The notes under the pieces were generated by a model that did no database searches, was not told the DNA's origin, and saw nothing but the letters and a program-made list of their open reading frames with translations. Below are positions 60,937 through 64,000 of a stretch of DNA of 64,000 nucleotides, piece by piece. A program made the position numbers and the translations under genes. Numbering within the stretch: position 1 is the stretch's first letter; the number at the start of each line of letters is the position of its first letter. Source of the DNA: Gemmata palustris (GTDB taxonomy: Bacteria; Planctomycetota; Planctomycetia; Gemmatales; Gemmataceae); NCBI RefSeq assembly GCF_017939745.1, contig NZ_JAGKQQ010000001.1, positions 6,014,001-6,078,000 of the forward strand, in the 5' to 3' direction.

Positions 60937-62142
60937 ATGCCGTCCCCCACATTTACCGCCCAACGCCCGCGGCGGGTCGCGCTACTCGGGTCCACCGGGT
61001 CCATCGGTACCAGTACGCTCGATGTGGTGAGACACCTCCCCGACCGGCTCGATATTGCGGGCCTTGCCGCACATTCCAAATGGGAACAACTCGCCGCTCA
61101 GTGCCGGGAATTCAAGCCGCGGTTCGCGGTGCTGTGTGATCCGGTCGCGTTCAAACAAGCCGACCGGACGCTTTTTCCGAAGGAAACCGAGCTGCTGTGC
61201 GGCGAGGACGCGGTCGCCCGGCTCGTGACCGATGCGGGAACGGATATCGTTGTCTCGGCAGTAGTTGGGGCCGCGGGGCTCGCGGGAACGTGGGCCGCGC
61301 TCGAAGCCGGGAAGACGGTCGCGCTCGCGAACAAGGAAACGCTCGTCGTTGCGGGGCCGCTCGTGACCGAACTCGCCGCCGAGCGCGGCGCGAAACTGCT
61401 CCCGGTCGATAGCGAACACTCGGCGATCTTTCAGGCGCTCACCGGGCACACTCCGGCCGATGTAACGCGGGTCGTGCTCACCGCCAGCGGCGGGCCGTTC
61501 CGCGGCAAGCGCGCTGCGGACCTCGAAGCCGTTACCCCGGCCCAGGCACTCAAGCACCCCACTTGGCAAATGGGGCCGAAGATCACGATCGACTCCGCGA
61601 CACTGATGAACAAGGCGCTCGAAGTCATTGAGGCGCGCTGGCTGTTCGGGCTGGCCGCGGAGCAGATCGACGTGATCGTTCACCCGGAATCGATCGTCCA
61701 CTCGTTCGTCGAGTTCGCGGACGGCTCGGTTCTCGCCCAACTCTCCCCGCCCGATATGCGGTTGCCGATCCAGCTCGCGCTCCTGCACCCGGAGCGCGTC
61801 GGCGGTCCGGCCAAGCGCCTCGACTGGCAGAAGCTCACGGCGCTGCACTTCGAGCAGCCCGACCGGGAGACGTTCGCCGCGCTGGAGTTGGGGTTTGAAG
61901 TGGCCCGGAGCGGTGGAACCTGCGGCGCCGTGCTCAACGCAGCGAACGAGGCCGCGGTCGGTCGGTTCCTGAATGGTGAGTTCGCTTTCCTCGACATCGC
62001 CCGGTGCTGCCGGGCGGTGCTCTCTTCGCACGACTATGAAACCCGCCCCACGCTCGAGCGGCTCAAAACCCTCGATGCGTGGGCGCGGCAGGAGGTAGCC
62101 CGTTGGACCCGAACCCGAACGCCGGTAGCTCCGTCCCCGTGA
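60937..62142 (+). CDS. dxr: 1-deoxy-D-xylulose 5-phosphate reductoisomerase
   Basis: 401 residues. Second committed enzyme of the MEP isoprenoid pathway. NADPH loop [12 protein letters not shown] (18-29), [10 protein letters not shown], the metal/substrate block [22 protein letters not shown], the helix [20 protein letters not shown] and [16 protein letters not shown] are all present in order. ATG 60937 gives the standard lead before the NADPH loop; the frame back to 60859 is not family-like. It overlaps rseP by 40 nt. Confidence 0.96.
   Translation: MPSPTFTAQRPRRVALLGSTGSIGTSTLDVVRHLPDRLDIAGLAAHSKWEQLAAQCREFKPRFAVLCDPVAFKQADRTLFPKETELLCGEDAVARLVTDAGTDIVVSAVVGAAGLAGTWAALEAGKTVALANKETLVVAGPLVTELAAERGAKLLPVDSEHSAIFQALTGHTPADVTRVVLTASGGPFRGKRAADLEAVTPAQALKHPTWQMGPKITIDSATLMNKALEVIEARWLFGLAAEQIDVIVHPESIVHSFVEFADGSVLAQLSPPDMRLPIQLALLHPERVGGPAKRLDWQKLTALHFEQPDRETFAALELGFEVARSGGTCGAVLNAANEAAVGRFLNGEFAFLDIARCCRAVLSSHDYETRPTLERLKTLDAWARQEVARWTRTRTPVAPSP
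62090..62096 (+). promoter_or_regulatory. Consensus ribosome-binding site inside dxr that sets a TTG start
   Basis: AGGAGGT, 6 nt upstream of TTG 62103. It supports TTG 62103 over GTG 62139, which overlaps the dxr stop as GTGA but has no such site. Confidence 0.65.
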
Positions 62143-64000
62143 ACCCGCCGGGCGGCCCGCCGGGAACCCCCGCGCCCGCCGGTGAACCGGACCACAGCGG
62201 TGAGGTGTCCGCGGTCAAGTCGTGGGTGCGCGAGAACGCGTTCTCGTTGGTCACCACCGCCGTCGTGATTGCGCTCGTGTGCGCGTACCTCGACCCGATC
62301 GACACCCTCAAGGTGGTGCTCGGGCTGGGGTTCATTATCTTCATTCACGAACTCGGGCACTTCCTCGCGGCGAAGTGGTGCGACGTTCACGTCAACATGT
62401 TCAGCATCGGGTTCGGCCCGGCGGTCCCGTTCTGCCAATACAAGTGGGGCGAGACCACGTACAAGATCGGCATCATCCCGCTGGGCGGGTTCGTGCAGAT
62501 GGTGGGCGAGGGCGACGGCGGCGACAACGAGGAGGCCGAGGACGACCCGCGGAGCTTCCGCAAGAAGAGCGTGGGCCAGCGGATGCTCATCATCTCCGCG
62601 GGCGTGGTGATGAACATCATCCTCGGGATGGCGTGCTTCGTCGCCGCGTACCTGCACGGCGTTCAGGAGAAGCCGGGCACGGTGAACACCGTCGAGAGCG
62701 GCGGGGCCGCGTGGCGCGCCGGGATGCGCACCGACGACCACATCACCAAAATCGGCACCCGCGGCACCCCGTACTTCGACGACATCCGCCCGATCGTGAT
62801 GAGCAGCCAAAAGGACGAGTTGGTGCCCATCGAGTGGGAGCGGAACGGGGCCGCGTCGGGCGGCAAGTTCGTCTCGCCGCTCCGGGAAGAGGGGCAGCGG
62901 TTCCCGCAACTGGGCATCTCGCCGCCGTACCGCGTGGTGCTCATGACCGCGCCGAAGCGCTCGGAACTCAAGCCAGTGATTCTCGGCACCCCGGCCGCGG
63001 AAGCCGATCCGAAGTTCCTGCCCGGCGACCGCATCGTCGCAATGAGCGACGCCGCGAACCCCGCGGCCGTAACGCCGGTCGCGACGTACACCGACTACCA
63101 CCGCCGAATGGTACTGCTCGCGGGCAAGGACGTAACCTTCCACGCGGTGCGGGCCGACGCTCCGGAAGGCGCGCAACCGGTCGCTATCATGGTGAAGCCG
63201 TCGTACCGGTACGACCTCGGGATGCGGATGCGCATGGGCGAAATCGTCGCACTACGGGCCGACGGCAACGCCGAAAAAGCCGGCGTGATCGCCCACACCG
63301 AAGGCGCTCAGCCGAAGCGCGGCGACCGCATCAAGGCAGTCATGCTGCCGCCCGACGAGAAGGGCAAGCGCGTCTGGTACGTCAACGGGTTGGATTGGGG
63401 CAAGAAAGAATTCGAGACTCCGAACCAGAAAGGCGTGGACGCCCGCCCTCTCGACCCGCTGCTGTTGCCGCACCAGTTGAACCAGTGGGCCGCGGGTAAG
63501 GCCGGCCCGCTGTCGGTGGAACTGGTCGTGTCGCGCGAGGCCCACCCGACCGACGAGCAGGTCCGGCTGAAAGTGGACTTCGACCCGTCGTTCCGGTTCG
63601 ATCGCGAAACGCAAGTGCTCCCGAACAGCCCGTTGCCGATCAGCGGGCTGGGGCTGGCCTACTGGGTCGAACCGATCGTGGACGACGTCGTCTCGGACGG
63701 CCCGGCCGCCAAAGCCAAGACGACGGCCGGCGATCCCCCGACCGGCCTGTACTACCGCGCCCGCCGGTTCATCGGGTTGGACGACCCGCCTGTAGACGCC
63801 GGCGGTGAGGAGAAAACGCTCCGACCGAACGACACCATTATCGGGGTGCGATTCAAGGCACAAGGCCCCGACGGGAAACCGCGCTCGGGCGAGTGGAAGG
63901 ACGACCTCCAGGCCCACCAGTGGGCGGCGGTAGACTCCGCGTTCCAGGGCAGCCCGCCGTTCGAGATCGACCTGAAGGTGAAGCGCAGCGAGACCGAAAC
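62103..64000 (+). CDS. rseP: RIP metalloprotease RseP / site-2 protease (3' end outside window)
   Basis: At least 632 residues, open at the window end. After a Pro/Gly-rich lead a first membrane segment (~45-63) is followed by the zinc motif HELGH (82-86) in [13 protein letters not shown], then [31 protein letters not shown] and the membrane segment [20 protein letters not shown]. Two PDZ-like regions follow (e.g. [20 protein letters not shown]). RseP-type proteases cut membrane-bound anti-sigma factors; here they could serve the anti-sigma protein at 29693 and perhaps the tethered sigma factors. The 630+ residues exceed the usual 450. The second active-site motif should lie beyond 64000. dxr-rseP adjacency is common in bacteria. 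Confidence 0.92.
   Translation, partial: MDPNPNAGSSVPVNPPGGPPGTPAPAGEPDHSGEVSAVKSWVRENAFSLVTTAVVIALVCAYLDPIDTLKVVLGLGFIIFIHELGHFLAAKWCDVHVNMFSIGFGPAVPFCQYKWGETTYKIGIIPLGGFVQMVGEGDGGDNEEAEDDPRSFRKKSVGQRMLIISAGVVMNIILGMACFVAAYLHGVQEKPGTVNTVESGGAAWRAGMRTDDHITKIGTRGTPYFDDIRPIVMSSQKDELVPIEWERNGAASGGKFVSPLREEGQRFPQLGISPPYRVVLMTAPKRSELKPVILGTPAAEADPKFLPGDRIVAMSDAANPAAVTPVATYTDYHRRMVLLAGKDVTFHAVRADAPEGAQPVAIMVKPSYRYDLGMRMRMGEIVALRADGNAEKAGVIAHTEGAQPKRGDRIKAVMLPPDEKGKRVWYVNGLDWGKKEFETPNQKGVDARPLDPLLLPHQLNQWAAGKAGPLSVELVVSREAHPTDEQVRLKVDFDPSFRFDRETQVLPNSPLPISGLGLAYWVEPIVDDVVSDGPAAKAKTTAGDPPTGLYYRARRFIGLDDPPVDAGGEEKTLRPNDTIIGVRFKAQGPDGKPRSGEWKDDLQAHQWAAVDSAFQGSPPFEIDLKVKRSETE

Overview
This is a GC-rich window (roughly two thirds G+C) that reads as chromosome of a planctomycete close to Gemmata (Gemmataceae). 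The basis is the gene content: a DUF1549/DUF1553 cytochrome protein next to a DUF1501 protein, a PSCyt1-WD40 protein, a BBP7-type outer-membrane barrel, ECF sigma factors carrying membrane-anchored C-terminal extensions, and two members of a C-terminally conserved protein family that I recall as multi-copy in Gemmata. No rRNA, tRNA, CRISPR array or phage was seen. The only mobile element is one complete insertion sequence.

Layout. 1-3290: end of an LptB-like ABC ATPase with an odd C-terminal extension, ilvE, and a xylose-isomerase-like TIM barrel. 3659-10179: a giant secretin with TPR-like repeats and a von Willebrand-A membrane protein. 10255-13341: an RF-1-domain (GGQ) protein, a cysteine phosphatase and a secreted alkaline-phosphatase-family enzyme. 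13408-19546: exported proteins (a small one, a PPC-domain protein, a PSCyt1-WD40 protein, a lipoprotein). 19547-21027: an ankyrin-repeat reading frame split by a 1071-bp IS with a 5-bp target duplication. 21148-28142: sucA-sucB-lpd, then a Gemmata-type unknown protein and a Nudix hydrolase. 28251-30951: a zinc-ribbon membrane protein and an ECF sigma / anti-sigma-like / exported-protein operon. 31041-42898: an rsmC-like gene, trpA, a tethered sigma factor, a DUF606 transporter, a two-gene unknown cassette, an exported nitrilase, a vault/flotillin-like protein, trpB, mutM and a heme-type sensor kinase. 42980-52295: a second tethered sigma factor, a BBP7 barrel, a polytopic membrane protein and a five-gene operon ending in pabA/trpG. 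52346-55336: glycosyltransferase, hpt, a histone-H1-like protein and a DEDDh exonuclease. 55417-64000: the DUF1501/PSD1 pair, a second Gemmata-type unknown protein, dxr and rseP (cut by the window end).

How genes work together. sucABlpd encode the complete 2-oxoglutarate dehydrogenase complex. dxr and rseP overlap and are probably translationally coupled. trpA, trpB and trpG/pabA belong to the same pathway but are scattered. The three sigma-factor loci suggest strong reliance on envelope-linked transcriptional control.

The most unusual signals are: (i) very long, near-perfect inverted repeats in intergenic gaps, including both gaps of the suc operon, and two dispersed copies of one palindrome with compensatory base changes; (ii) sigma factors fused across a membrane segment to an ExbD/TolR-like domain or to duplicated DUF1549-like modules; (iii) a soluble SPFH protein whose order of parts resembles eukaryotic major vault protein. 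All functions are read from motifs by eye; no database search was possible.
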